Program-made: the position numbers and the translations under genes
The notes under the pieces: model-generated
Database searches by the model: none
What the model was told of the DNA's origin: nothing
What the model saw: the letters and a program-made list of their open reading frames with translations, nothing else
Assembly (NCBI GenBank): GCA_023333565.1
Contig: JAJKFH010003165.1
Location: 1,790,629-1,854,628 of the forward strand
Direction: 5' to 3'
DNA: 64,000 nt
Source: Puffinus mauretanicus
Taxonomy: Eukaryota; Chordata; Aves; Procellariiformes; Procellariidae
Shown here: positions 23,321-37,000 of the stretch, piece by piece
How positions within the stretch are numbered: position 1 is the stretch's first letter
How the letters are laid out: each line of letters opens with the position of its first letter

Positions 23321-24273
23321 CTCTTAGCGGGAGTCTGTACATCAAAGGACCGTGTTTCATGTTCATGCATTAGCGTGGGTATTTCTGAGCCGAGTCCACA
23401 CCAATCCTCTGGCCCCAAGTTCAGGAAAGCATCCTTCTTCCAGAGGACTCTTGAGCACCTGCTTTCATTTGCAGATCTGTTTTTATGACATCCTGGTTTC
23501 TAGAATGAAAGGCAGGTTAATGTCCCGTGGAATGGGGGCTCGGGTGGACAGCAGTACTGAAACCTGTGACTACATCCCTTCCAGCTTAGTGAGACCTAAA
23601 GGCCTCTTCTGCAGACAAACTTGATCCATCTAAACCTGAATCTTCATGCAAAAGCTTAAGCTAATAGATGAGGTGAAGTTTAAATCAAATCTGAAATCTA
23701 AAATGCATTGATTTAAAAATTAATATTTCTTTTTAAGATTTATTCCTATTTATTGTTTGAGTAAGAAATGTCATCTTTACTGATTTCGTTTTTTCTCTTT
23801 GAACCAAAAGCAACTGTCTTTGCAGCCATTGTATTTTTCCTGCTCTATATTTCTTTTTGAAGACATTCAGCTTCACGGATCTCTCTTTTCCTCCCCTTTT
23901 CAGGCTTTATTTTGCGAGCAACTCTTTATAGAGGAGTTCAGCACTTGTACACCTACGCTAGTGGCATGGTGAGAATGCTAGTGATCGCACTGCGTTTTCC
24001 TCTAAGGGACTCATTGATTACAGATGAGGTGCCAAACTCCTGTGAGATGTAGGTACATCAGTGTAAGAACTGGCTGAGATGAAGAGGATCCCTAACACCA
24101 TAATGCTGTTTTCTATGGTAGGCAGGACTGATGATTAAAGAAAGTGTAGAAGACAGTAGAAAAATGAAGAAGTAAGTATAAGATGTAAGGTATGTTTTTC
24201 CATTCCTGATGGTTATTGATTTAGGGTCTTCTTGAACTAGACAGTAATCTGAGTGGTTTTTTTCCGTGGCTAC

Positions 24274-24405
24274 TGATGGCTGGGAACTTGGCTATTTGGT
24301 TTTCGAACCCATTTTCACGCCTGGCTCTCACAGTCGTGACAGTGAATTCCACAATGGAGTTATGTACGGCATAGAAAAACACTCCTAACACTGATAGGGC
24401 CTGTC
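24274..24405 (-). CDS. Candidate internal exon, unknown gene
   Basis: The acceptor is excellent: TTGTTTTTCCCTTCTACAAAAG. Only one frame stays open, entering in phase 1 and reading QALSVLGVFFYAVHNSIVEF and then TVTTVRARRENGFENQ. The entry phase matches the exit of the exon candidate at 27831-27909, giving Gly at the joint. The donor is uncertain: GTAGCC at the end chosen here is weak, and the frame stays open to a stop near 24.22 kb. It could belong to the same gene as the 14-16 kb chain, but intervening exons were not identified. Confidence 0.35.
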
Positions 24406-27400
24406 CTTTTGTAGAAGGGAAAAACAACAGGTAATGTAACCTCTTTTAGGAGTAATAAGCCCTGAATATGCAGGGTTTTAGGAAAGCGAATGGACAGTTG
24501 TACAAAATGTTTAATTACTCCAGTTTAATTGCAGGCCACTTTTGAAAGGCAATCCGTAATCATCCGTTCCTCCCGCTTCCCCTGCACCAGGCATAGCCGT
24601 TGAGCGACCTCAGGGGGAGTTGATCTGACAGAAAATTAATCCACCAGAAGACTATTAGTTTTCCTTCAGAGTAGCAGCCTTTACCACACAGCCACTAAAC
24701 CGGGAGCATGGGGATGGCCGTGAGGGAAGCAGAGGGATGCAGGACCACTCCTCTGGTGGCAGCCCACCGCCGGCCGGGTTAAGCCCATCGTGAGTCTGCC
24801 TGCACAGGGTCTCAGTGGCAGGAGTGTTTGGGAAGTGTAGAGCAGTATATACGGTTTGTCTAACTGAGCATATAGATACCATAGGTTTTCAGGGCTTTCT
24901 CATTAAGCGAGAAACTTACTTGGTTTTTTGTAGTCCATTAAGACAAATTCCACCCTCAGTGACATGGGCACAAGAGCCACCTAAGTTTGAACAGAACATA
25001 GTTTATTAACTGCAAGGAGAACGATGGGCTTGTTCCTATTGTGCTTGAGTAGGAGGAGCCTCGTAAATGTAGTTTTCCAATCTGTTTCCCTGACCTCACT
25101 TGGAAAAAAAATCCCACCAACTATGCTACAAGTTTTCCTCCTCTCTATTATTGCTCTTCAGATTTTAAATCGAGATTTTCCATTACAACACGAGGCATTA
25201 ATGTACTGCTGTTTTGTATAATGCACAGTGCTTATCCGCATATTGGCAGCGCTTTTATGTTCCAGTGCTGTAGGGAAGAAGTAAGAATTTACTTGCAGAC
25301 AAAGCGACAGGCACTGTCAAGTTCATTTAGGTATTTGGGTTTAACTTCTGAATTTAAATCAAAAGAACATTGATTCACTTAATTTCTTTTCCTTTGTATA
25401 TATCTCATATTAGTTAATTACAATAGTATCAATTTTGCCATAATGGTATTGCTTATTTAATAATATTCAACTGAAAATAAATGTGACAGTTAAAACATGA
25501 AAAGATCCTGAGTCAGCTAAAAAAGCCACGCAGCTCAGACATTAAAGGATTGGCAGGTTCTAACTGAGATTTATTTCTTAAATCTGTTTACAAAATGTAG
25601 TCTGATTTTTTAAAACTGAGGGAGCGGAACATCCGAGTCTCCCTTGCCCCACTTAAAAAGTCCACAAAGCTTTAAGAAAATAGAAAAGGCTCCGAGTAAC
25701 GCATGAGCTCCGGAGGAATTCTATGGTCCAGCTGCAGCCGGGGCTGAGGGACATCGGTGGCTCCAGTTGTTTGTTTGCTGCAGACACAGAGCGCTCTCCT
25801 CCCTTCTGCTGAGAGTCCCCCCGCATTTGTTTTGGTTGGATTCCCACCGAAAATGGTAGAGTGTAGGTCTGTGTGTCATGACAGCCCTCGAGCAGCAGAA
25901 CTGCCACGTTCTTCTTAGCCTCCATCAAGTGGGCACCACGGTTCGTGCTCTGGTACCTCCTGCAGCATTTGGTGTGCTGCACCTGTGGGGGGATTGCACA
26001 CTTCACTGTGCAAAGCGAAACACTCTGCTCGTTGGTTGGCATTTCGGAGGTGAATCTGGAGGAACCGATAAAAGGTCACGACAGAGGAACAGAGGGGGCA
26101 ATACGGAAGGTTTTCCTGTGTGAAGTTCTGCCACGGCTTTCTGTCCAGTTGAAATAATATGCCTGAGAGATGGCTTCTCCCTTTGAGACCCTTAGCTGGA
26201 CCTGAGGTCGTCCTGGAGGAAGCAGATACAGCTTTGATATAGCAGATATAGCAGCCAGAGGTGCGTAGCTTTCTCTGCCTTTGGTTCAGGAGCAGTTTTC
26301 CTCAAGCGAGCAGGAAGAATCCCATAGTTATCATTTCCAGGGGTCACTGTGGGATTCAGCACACTGCCCTAAGGCTTTGTGAAGAATCACAGGGAAAAAA
26401 TCAAGTCAGACTTAGGTTTAGACAAACATTTAAGCATGTACAGAGCTTTAAAAGTACGAACAGTCTTTGGACTACAAACGTAGTCAAAGCTATGCGAGTA
26501 GTTGGCTGCTACCTTGAATCACAGCCATTGTCAGCAGCCTGTGATTAAATAAAGAGTAGGAGGGAGATTTGTATTGCACTTTGGATGTTTCATAATGGTT
26601 TTGAATTAAAGTAACACAATACCGAAAGCATTAATTCACAATTCAGTAGGGTAACTACAGCAGTCTAAAAATCATCCCATTTATCGGAATAATCCAGATG
26701 GTAGACAGACATATACAGGCATCGTCTTCTGGATCCCTCCAGGCTAATGGAACAGGTCACCACAACCATCTGTTCATCACTGTACTGTGCTGGTAGGTCT
26801 CAGAGCTACCAACGGACCAGCACGTGTGAAAGCTGGCTGCTTATGGGTCAAGCGAGAAATCAGTCAAATCTTCTCCGACTATTGGTGTAAACCATTCAGG
26901 CAAGCCAAGATGCTTTTGCTTAAATGAAATAAAGAGCAGCATAAAAAGTTTTCTCTCTGTGGACCCATGGGATCAGTAATTTCTGTTAGCACAGTGATGA
27001 TTCATCCGGGATCACAAGAGAACTTCTTGTGCTGGTACAGCTGGGAGCCTGAGGGAGCAGAAGAGTCTGTCACGGGTGGTTTTCAGCCATGACTTTGTTG
27101 TTTCGTGTCTGTTGTTGGAGTGTTCATCTGTAGAACAACACCGGGCCTGGGCACCATCAGCAGCAAAATACTGCTGCCTGCCTTCTCACAAGTACCAACA
27201 AAAGGTGGAAACCTATCTTTTCCATCTCAGACAACCTGCCAGGGTCTCTCCTCATGTGAACATTGCTCTTCTTTTCTTTGGAGTCTCTTGTGGGCTTGTA
27301 GCCAGTCTCTCCAATCCTCGTGGCACAGTTCAAGTGCCAGTTCAAGTGCCTTATGATGAAATCGAAAGCGAAGCTGTGCTGGCACAGGGACTGATCTGCA

Positions 27401-27830
27401 TCCTTGGCTGTGAGCAGAGCTAAGCCAACAGGGATTGCTCAGGCAACACTGCTGGGTCGACTGGGTCCCCAGCTGTCTGTGCAATTTAGTGCTGTCCCAG
27501 AGAGGAGCAGTGGGAGCTCCTGGCCTTTGTGTCTTCATCTCTGAGAGCTGCTCCAACAGGCATTGGAGCCGGCTCCAAAAGGCCCTCGAGTTGGGGGCAT
27601 TGGTCACATGAAGGTGTCCATTCCCAGGTAACGATCAAGAACTTTGGTCATGCCTGTTATATTGCCGTATCCATTTCTTCATTCTTTATTTGTTAACGCT
27701 ATCTTTTGTCACGTTCTCTGTCATAGAAAGATTTAGCAAATTTAGTAACAAACCTTTACCTATAGTGAGTATGCTATACCATAATTTAGTGGAAAAAACC
27801 TGAACTGCTTTGCAAATTTCAGCTTAATAC

Positions 27831-27909
27831 CAATGGTGGATGGAGAGATGTTATAGATGAAACCAGGGGGAGGGACATTTTCCCATCTCGCTGCCAGGCA
27901 CAAGTATTC
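27831..27909 (-). CDS. Candidate 79-base exon, unknown gene
   Basis: A good acceptor (GTAGCTTCCCCTTTAG) is followed by 26 codons reading EYLCLAARWENVPPPGFIYN and then ISPSTI, with a GTATTA donor. It enters in phase 0 and exits in phase 1. Two other frames are also at least partly open, so the frame choice rests on the protein-like composition and the phase match to the 24.3 kb candidate. No family is recognised. Confidence 0.35.
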
Positions 27910-28004
27910 CTAAAGGGGAAGCTACAGGTCCTTTGATTCCTGACTTTGATACCTGTCTTTGAGTACTTCAATCTGAGTTTTATGGGTAAACTTTTACGTG
28001 ACAT

Positions 28005-30851
28005 TTCATTGAAAGATCATCACTAAACTGGGATCTTAAATAAGAGCTATTGCTTGGACTATTGAGTTTACAAATTACAGCTTTATGTACACTGAAAATT
28101 GGGGAACCCTGTTAATTACAGACAAGAGTGATATTCTTATAAAGCTGTTACAGATGGCCATAGCAATTATGAATGGAAAAGGAGATAAAACATATCCATT
28201 TGATCCGTGTGATTGCATCCACATCAGGACTTCAGCGACATGAGTAAAAACTTACACTTCTGAACTGATTTTGCAATCCCTTTAACTCTGACTTGAGTTA
28301 AAGTAGACATGTAGGAAAGGAAGGCGTGAGCACTGCTGGTTGGGAAGAAGGAGAAGAAAATACCTGGAACCCCTGTTCCCTTTTCTCCAGCTGTGCCATC
28401 TAGCTGTTTCTAGCTCAGAGACCAGAGCAGCAGACTGTGAAGCAGAGTGGTAAAAGAAACGAAAGAGTTAAAGTGAGTTTGAGAGAAGCAGGGGCAGTGT
28501 AGATCTGTGGAAGGAAAATGCTTCCCAAAACGGATCAAAAATAACAAATACAAAATGTACTGAATGAACTTTTGTTTTTGCTTAAGATTAACTTAAATTT
28601 TTTAGAAGAGGAAAAAAACACTTTCTCTAACAACACGAACCCTGTGTATATTTACCTGAGGCTTATAGAAATAGCTCGTATGACAAGTCTGGCTCCATAA
28701 ACTCCGCCTAAGAAGCCTGGATCAGCAAAATTCAATCTGGAAGCTGTCTATAAATTTATGAAACCTGTCTGAGGTTTCTAAGTTAACTAATAAAGTCATC
28801 TTTTGTTTGTAAAAAGATACAACAGTTTTATACATTAATACTGAAGTCCATGGAAATCAATTTTCAGCATTCAGCGCTTTAGCTAACTTTTGTTTTAATT
28901 CTACTGGTAAAGAAATGCTAACTCAAGACCAGACATGTAAAGTGAGGGCTATTTGTAAATATGCTTAATTATTTTTTTTATATCTTTTTGTCTTTTTTAC
29001 TCACTGGAGACTTTCAGCAGTTTCATGCTTCAAATAAATCTTAAGGAAGAAGTTAAAGCAAGCAGTCAGCTGCTCTAAGGCCGATCAAATAGTGCTTTTC
29101 TGCGTGTTTTACTAACAGATGAACAGGCGATCCCATTTATAGAGCATACTACATGTTGACAGAGCGCATTACTTCATTTTGCCGTATTGGCAATTTGAGA
29201 TCTTAACAAAACAATGCTGAGGTCGCTCTCATTCTGTATTGCCATCCTTGGAATGCGGCTTGGGTTTTCATTAACTCTGTCGCTACAAGGTACTGCAGAT
29301 GGAGGCAGATTTTATAGGGGGGGAGTAATAAACATGAGAGAGCGGAAAGTTGTAAACAGCTTAAATTCTTTGTCCCGTGCAGATGAATTCCTTTTCCTTA
29401 ACACACTGGTGTTCCCAGCATCTTGTGGACACTTGGTCTAATTGGAGGTGAATGGGTGGATAGCTCGCAAGGGCTTTGATACCTCCCAGCTGTTGTGTGG
29501 GGAGAAGTGGGCTCAAACTCCTGCAGCCAGTGAATATAAGCTTCAATATAACAGTAAAAGTTTGGAGATTCAGCCCGGCGCTTGGCTCGCAGCATTCTGG
29601 CTCTGCTTAGGAGCACAAATCGCGTACAGGACCACTTCCAAGCTTTCCCCTCAACTTTTCAATCAAGCGAGAAGGACAAAAAGGGGGAAAAAAGAGCACG
29701 GCTCTGCTTCACTGCTGCATATTCCCGCTTTCCCCTATGCCGGCTTCATTGAAATCACCAGTATTGTCAAGCTAGAGTAAAACTGCGGTGAATCTTTCCA
29801 AGGCCTTTTCTGTACGTACATTTTTGTGAGTCTTACCAGGACAGTTAAAGCAATACAAGTCACTTGAGAAGAATTTAACTACAAAGGAACTGGGCATCCT
29901 TACTGCAGGAGGAGAGCAGGCTCGTGGGGGATTCTTCAGGAATAGCTGTAGTGCTTTCAATTCATAGCTTACCTTTTTCCAAAACAATTGCCTGAGAGTA
30001 GCCAGCATTTTTATACAACCCAGCTTTTCCCAAGCTATTTTGCCCAGGGGGATCTTCCCCTCTCGGATTAGCCTAAGTGTCATTGCTCAGCGCTGCGGCT
30101 ATACCACCTCTGGATCCCTGGATCCGGGAGGCTATGGGCTGTGCCCTGCTTTCACCTTCCTCCCACCCCTGCAAAGGGAATAGCCCCAGTTTGGGATATA
30201 CTGGAATAAGTGCACCCAAGCTACGAGGGATTCAGCGTACTTACATCAGTAAAGGATCCTGCAGCTTAAAACAACACAGCTCTGCAAGCAGAGAACCTCT
30301 TGGACGATGGTGCATGTCTTACATGAATCGTGCTTTCATGTTCCTGTTGCTTTTTTAAAATCACTTTCTCAACAGTGCTTGCACTCAGGGCTCCAGTTTC
30401 CAGGTAACCGGGAGCACCAGATGCCCAAGTGCTGGGTGATTTAGTCTTTCACTGAATGCAACTGGGAAGCAGTTGTGAGCACTAACATATTATAGCTCTT
30501 CAGTTAAATGCAGGTCTTTTGGCGTGGGGACTAATTTGTGAGAGTGAGATGCCATCTTTATGGCACAGCAGTCACGTCTGGTGCAACTGTCGTCACAACT
30601 GCTGCAGGGGAGAGCAGAAGTGCAATAAATACACCTTTTGCTGTGTGTTTACTGGGCTGTGTTTTCAGCAATGTGCACTGCTCAGTACCAAGTTAGTCCG
30701 TGAATCCTCTTGGATAAGGTAGTAATCCATTTTGCCTGGACATATAAGACAGGCCTTCTTGCAAATCCCTTCTGCAAGCTCCAACCTGCGTGCATTTTGG
30801 TTTATATTTTGGGAACACGTGACCATTGAAACAGGCTATCCAGCCAGCTGG
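28005..30851. other. Non-coding, nothing specific seen
   Basis: No exon, transposon or RNA gene could be supported. Short open frames near 29.2-30.1 kb lack consistent splice sites. Confidence 0.4.
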
Positions 30852-31064
30852 TCAAAAGGTGTTTAACATAGTCCTTCTTTCCTTTGGGTAGCACAGCTTG
30901 TCGTAGGGCTCTCTAATGGCAGCCTCTGCAGGTGGGCACACATAGTCAGCGTACTCAGCTGGGTCTGGAAATGTATTCAGCAGATCAAACGTGGTATCTG
31001 CTTTAGACTGACATGTTCCAAACTCTTTCGACTCTGTTGTCTGTATAGAGTAGGTCTTCAGTGA
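30852..31064 (-). CDS. Candidate terminal exon, 70 codons, unknown gene
   Basis: The acceptor TCCCCATTACAG is followed by 70 open codons and a TGA stop. The segment reads like a cytoplasmic or secreted tail, with DLLNTFPDPAEYADYVCPPA and then EAAIREPYDKLCYPKERR, rich in Pro, Tyr and acidic residues. I do not recognise it. No convincing donor occurs before the stop, so if real it is a last exon. In that case the exon candidates below 28 kb belong to another gene in the same direction. The start of the segment is also open in a second frame, which lowers confidence. Confidence 0.3.
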   Translation of the reverse strand, partial: SLKTYSIQTTESKEFGTCQSKADTTFDLLNTFPDPAEYADYVCPPAEAAIREPYDKLCYPKERRTMLNTF

Positions 31065-34000
31065 CTGTAATGGGGACCAAGACACCTAACTCATGCATAG
31101 ACACCGACAGGTATCTGAATCTGAAGATTAATCCCACCTGGAACACTTGGTCATGGTTGCTGTTGGGTTTTTTTTCCCTGCCTACTTAACCATGTTTTCA
31201 GGCTTAGAGTAAGAGTCATCCAGAGCGTTTAAGATTCTGCACTTCCCCGTCTCTCCTTTGAGTGCTGAAGTCAGTTCCCTCATATTCTCTCTCACTTGTC
31301 ATGACAGGTCAGGGGAACTTTTATGCCTCAATCATTAGGCGATTGAAGTTTCTTACGAGAAAACAAATATGCTTTGATGCTTCTGCAGCCTCAAGGTGAA
31401 AACAACGATGGACTTATAGCCAGGGAAAATGATGCTCGAATAAAGCTCATTACTGCTCGAAGCTCTCAGAAGTCCATACAGTGAAATTGTAACCATACAC
31501 TGAAATTGTAACCATACCTGTTCTTCAGAGCAAAACCAGACCGTGAATGTAAATTGCTAAAGCACACTGTAAAAATACTCATTGTTAACTCAGTGGACAG
31601 CCATATATACAAGTTTAAAATACCTCATAAGGAACTCAGTGTGGGAGGTTATTGCATGTGATTCCATTTTATAAATACAAAAGAAGAAACGTTTCAAAAG
31701 CCATTAATCACAGTAATGAGTAGAAATTTGCTGCAGTGGAAAAAGCCAATTTGCTGGCCTTCGAATATTTCATTTGCAACTCCTTGAATCCACTTCTAAT
31801 CAATCCAGGAAAACTATCCCTGGGTCACGAGCAGGCTGCACGGAGACTCTGGGTTTACGACTGTGAGAAAATCCTGGGCTGTCCCACAGCCCCAGGCCCG
31901 GGACTGACTCAGAGTGTGTATCTTTGGTTAAGTCCATCCAGTGATCCAAACCAAGACCCAGTGATCCTGAAAATTCTGGGTTCCCATTTCTAATGCGGGC
32001 TGCCTGGCATAACCGCTCCGCAGCGGGCTCCCCGGCTGTCGGGCAGGCTGCCTGCCAGGGCTTGGCACCGCCGGAGATGGCACGGGCCAGTGCCTGCAGC
32101 TTGCCAGTGCCAAGACCTCAGGGTGTCACAGGACTGTGGCGAATCCTAATTCCATAGTAATTCCCAGGCTGGCTTTCTGGCTTCCCAGGCTCCCTGCCCC
32201 TGGAGCTGAGATGTACTGGGATGCCTCCCGGGGACTGTCGCCCCGAGGGCAGTTTGCATGAGCGCTCCCCCAGGGCTCGGGGAAAAGGGGAATTTTTGCC
32301 AGGCTCATTGCTAACCAAGCAGGCTACTTCGTGATTTGTCTTTTTCTGGCTCAAAAAAAGTATAAGAATTTAGAGTTCACAAGAAGTTTTAAAATGTTGG
32401 CTTTAGACTCAGTCGCATGAAGGTCAAATTTTGAAAAGCAAAGTTCCTTCTGAACTGGAACACTAGCTTTTCAACCGGCTCCAGTGAATACTATGAATAA
32501 TAATATCCTGACTCTTAATTGACAGTTGAACTCCAGAACAGAAGAACACAAGGTCCGTCTGCTTACACGGTCCCAAAATTACTGACAACTACAAAAACAT
32601 GACGTCTGTAACCACTTCATATAGAGTCTGAAACGTATTAAACAATGACTTCATTTGAAGAGGTTTGTTAACATTATGAATATTATTATTGTTGGTCACA
32701 AGAGGCTTGGTCTTGTTCCAGTCTTGAAATAATTACTTTTACACTGCAAAACTGCGTTATGAATTACAACATTAAATCAAAATGTACAGTAGTCACGTTA
32801 CTTCTTGGGAGGTTTTATTGTGTAGTTATTACTCTGCACACTAAATGGATTTTAACAATTCTATACTATCCACAAAACAATTTTGAATAAACTTTAGGTT
32901 TGTGGAAGAGCCCTTCCTCCTCCTCAATTCTTGTCAAATACCCAGATGGTAAATGGAGATCGAAGCCCATGCTTCTATCCGTTGTTGGTAAGCATTCCTC
33001 TTTCTAGTCAGAGCAAGCAAATCATGTATCTGTAGCCGATTTGTTTCAAGGTAGGGTTTTTTAAATTTTTTTTATATAGCTGCAATTTCTGTAAAAGTCA
33101 TATGTAATGAAAGAAAATTGTGCTTTTCTCCCTCTCCAGTTCTCAGAAGACATTTTAGGGAGAAGGATAATTGCTAGTGAGAGCTCAGCCCAGTAATGCA
33201 GTTTACGGTGAACGTGAGTTGCAAGGAGATAAACAAGGAAGGAAATACATGGAGATCTACCCACTTTCAGGAACTAGAAAAATCTTCCAGTGAATTGTTG
33301 TTTTCCCAGATGCGTATCATTTACAGAGATGAGACTTCACTGAGATTTTTGGCTTGTATGCTTAAGCCCCTTAAGCTGTTCTGAAACTCTAAACCTGGAA
33401 GTTATGTTTGCTTCCATTTTTTTTCCTTCTTTTTTCCCCCCTTCATTTTTTTCCCCTTATTCCTGTCTGCCTTTTTAGCTTGTTCTGTCAGCAAGGAAAA
33501 CCAAACATTAAAAAAAAAAAAAGGCCTGAAACTCTGTCATTTACCTTCACACGAAGCACTGAGTGGTCCCATTTATTTAAATTGCAGCCTTTGAAGAGAG
33601 AAAAAGATGGCAGGATAACTGGTAGTTTCTTCTGAATCTTTAAAACCCCAAGAATTCAAGTGACCCACAGGGTAAATGCTAATTTTTGTTGAAAAACTAT
33701 TTTATGCTATGTGATAGGGTCATATTTTTGATTTGCAAGTTAGTAGTTTGGAGTTTTAATTTAAAAATATTCTAGTGAATTTTCACTGATGCTGGAGATA
33801 GAGACCAATGTGCAAACATAAGGGATACAAAGTAATTTAAACTTCTTCTAAAATACAAATCTTTTCGATTAAATTTCGTTGCCAAGCTGCTGATTAACTG
33901 GTAGTGCAGTAATGTGCACAATCACATACAGAACATCACTGGCCTATAAATTATATAGTATATATACAGCGGCCTATAAATTAAACAGTGTAGTGATTTA

Positions 34001-37000
34001 TTGGATGAAAAAATCATGAATGTTGTAACTAGAATTAAATACCTGAGTGAAATTCTGGTGACGCACTAGTGCTAACACATTCCTGGGTGCTTGCTAAGAC
34101 ACTTTCATTAGGGAGAAGGTTTCCCTTGTGATTGCTCCATGAGTTGTCCATTTCTTATACCGAGTGCTTACCAGAAGAGCTGGTTTTGGCCCCAGGGGCA
34201 CGTTGTCTTGAGTCTCACCTTCCCCTGGGGCTGCTTTTGCATTGCTGGTGCTCCTTCCCAGGTGGTGCCCCATCAGGCAGCAGCAGCTCCAGCAGACCAC
34301 GGGGAGAGGGCATGGGGAGGAGTGGAGGGGAGCATCCTCTAGATGCTTACTGATGCCTAAGAAAAACTGCTCCTCCTACCCCTCCGCACAGCGCAGTTTA
34401 CAGGTTTGAGTTAGGAATCTGGAGTCTGGTTTGCCCTCTTGGGCTTCAGAGTTGGACGGTGTGAGAGCGTTGCGTGGGTGCACACAGGGTGCAGTTCCTC
34501 TCAGCTTGCACCACCGGGTGCAAGCACAAGATGGGTGTTTGTGTCTGGGGATCACGGGGTGCTCTGTAGCTGCTCCCGAGGAATAAAGCGCTAACTGCCT
34601 CTCCGCCAGTAGGAGCAACACTCGGGCAACTGTGCTCCTTGAGAGCTGTAAGTGTCATGCTCTTCTAGTGCATTAGATCTCGTATAAAAGGGTTTCAGAC
34701 ATCTAGGAAATTACAGCGATCGAGTTCTTTCTAAATAGGATTTTTGTCTAAGAAGCTTTATGTCACTGTTGTGAAAAAGCACCTCCACGAGTGAGGTGGC
34801 ACTTCATTCTTCATGGGCATTAAGTACTATTTCCCTTAGTTCTGTTACAAACTGGTGAGAAACTATCAACATATTTTGATAGGAAGCAAATAAATACTTT
34901 TTAAACAAAAAAGAAGTTCGTTCTGAACAAAGGACTTTTGCAGTGTATTATCCCTAAATTCTGATTCCTTAGTTTCTAGTTTTTGTTTATAGAGCTTTAT
35001 GCATTTGATTTACTTGTCTGTCATCTTTTCTCTCTCTTCTTTTTGGGAAATAGACTTAAACTGTAACTTGTAATGACCGAATGAACATTTGGCCAGAATA
35101 AGAAAAGTGCTAATTCCCCGAGGAAGAAGTGTGCTGCCAGTATCACTCTTGGCCCTGGTTCAGCAGCCACAGAGGCAAGTCTTTTCCAGATTTGGAGTTA
35201 GCTCTGTGTGGAAGCTGCATTCATGTGCTATTAGAAAGGTCAAACAAAACAAGACCTTCATTCTTGCTTGAAGCTTTTTCACCTGAAGATGTCGACTGTT
35301 TTTTCACCCGATAAGTACGGTAGCCCCTGCTTTCCAGAATGAAAAGAATCAAGACACTGAGACTATTAAGGACTTTCCTGAAAGTCAAAGTGAGGTTTAA
35401 AGCTGATCCCATAGCTCGGCTCCCAGGTGGGCTTCTCCTCACTTAACTGCAGATGCCTGAAGGGCAGACATCTGAACTAGTTGTCATGGACTCCCACTGG
35501 AGTGAAGTAGGCACTTCAATTTATGTGACCTATTTTAGATGTCTACTTGGAGTGACATAAATTGTCCACCAGATGTGTCGGTTTCTTCCTGTGGACTAGG
35601 GCAGCCGTGGGTGATAAGCCGAGATGGAGATTGTAGATGTTTACATTTAGGTGAGACAAATCCATTACTGCCGTAAGGACCAAGCTGGCTTCCCTCCCGC
35701 AACAGGGTGGATTTGGAAACTTTTTCCTACCTCATCTGATGTGACATCAGACAGTTTGAGTCACTAGTTCCAGGAGTCGTGGCAGAGAAGTAGAGAAGTC
35801 ACTTCTCTCCAGTTTCATAATTGTGTGCTGTCTGCAACTGTATAGCTAGTTTCCTTTGTGTAATAGCAATTAGTGTTGAGAAAGCATTCAGTTCATAGAG
35901 TAATATTGGAAAAACAAAACCTGGCTTCATTAATGATCAGCACAGTAAAATTCAATTACCTGCTCATTTCCCAGCTGCTGTGTTGGAAGCAACTAAATTT
36001 TAGCTGAAACGTTCATTCTTCTCTGCTGTTGTCAACAACAAATGATAAATAGGAGAGAAGGAGTAAAGGTTTTACTGTAATCTACTTTTGCGGGTGTAAA
36101 GCACACATTACAGCCTCTTAAAGCTGTAAGGAACAACTACAACGGGAATCATGGAAAGCATTAAAAAAAAATGTAGTACCTCATACAATAGAAATGATTT
36201 AAAATGAGTTACTGAAAACTTTCCGGTTTATATTGTTTCTTCTTGATTGAGTAGCCTTGGAGTGAATATGGAGGAAATTAACTGTTACGCTTTGTATCAC
36301 CTGTTAAGAGAAGCTGACCTGGAAGGTTTACACTTCCCAAAGCTGCATGCATTCCTTGGGTACCCATTATTAGGTAAATAAAGGAGGAAGGAAATTTGGA
36401 AGGAACACTAGGGAGGAATCATAAATGAATGTGAATAAGGAAGAAATGAGAAAGGCGAAAAGGTAGTCAGAACCGCTGTGAAAGATCCGTATGTTAATCC
36501 TAGTTGCTAAGTGGCTTAAAAGAGGGATGGATGATTGCAAGCAACTGAGTAGTACAGCTCAGTCGGTTACTGCTCATTGCAGACCAGCGGTGTGCTCCAA
36601 ATCCTGTGCAATTTGGAGCCAGATAGAGTCCTTGGCCACTGTAAATACAGTATAAGCAAGTCTTCTAGTCACAATAACTTGCTTTCAAAATCCAGAAAGC
36701 TTTTATTTTAAGGTCTGGCCTTTGAAAACACCTTCTGTAATTAGCAGTTAGTTTTAAATTTTGTTAGTAGGTACACAAAAATCTTGAACTGTACTACGAA
36801 ATTTCTGATAGCTGCAACTTACCAAATCCTTTAAGATTTTATAAATGAAAATACTTAAAAAATCTTTTCTCCCTATTTTTCATATTGTGCGGACAGAAAA
36901 AACCCGCATCTAGTAAACCTGCATTTTTCTGGGCTGACACTCCCCCCAAACAGTAATATTTGCCCATAACTCTTTCCTTGTCATCGTAAAAAGTTCTACT

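Noticed and set aside
25653..26042. 129-codon minus-strand frame near 25.8 kb as an exon
   Set aside because: Some segments look protein-like, but I found no good donor, and the phase-consistent join from 27.8 to 24.3 kb works without it.
27227..27607. 126-codon minus-strand frame at 27.4 kb
   Set aside because: Composition is Gln/Leu/Arg-rich without motifs, and an opposite-strand frame of similar length overlaps it.
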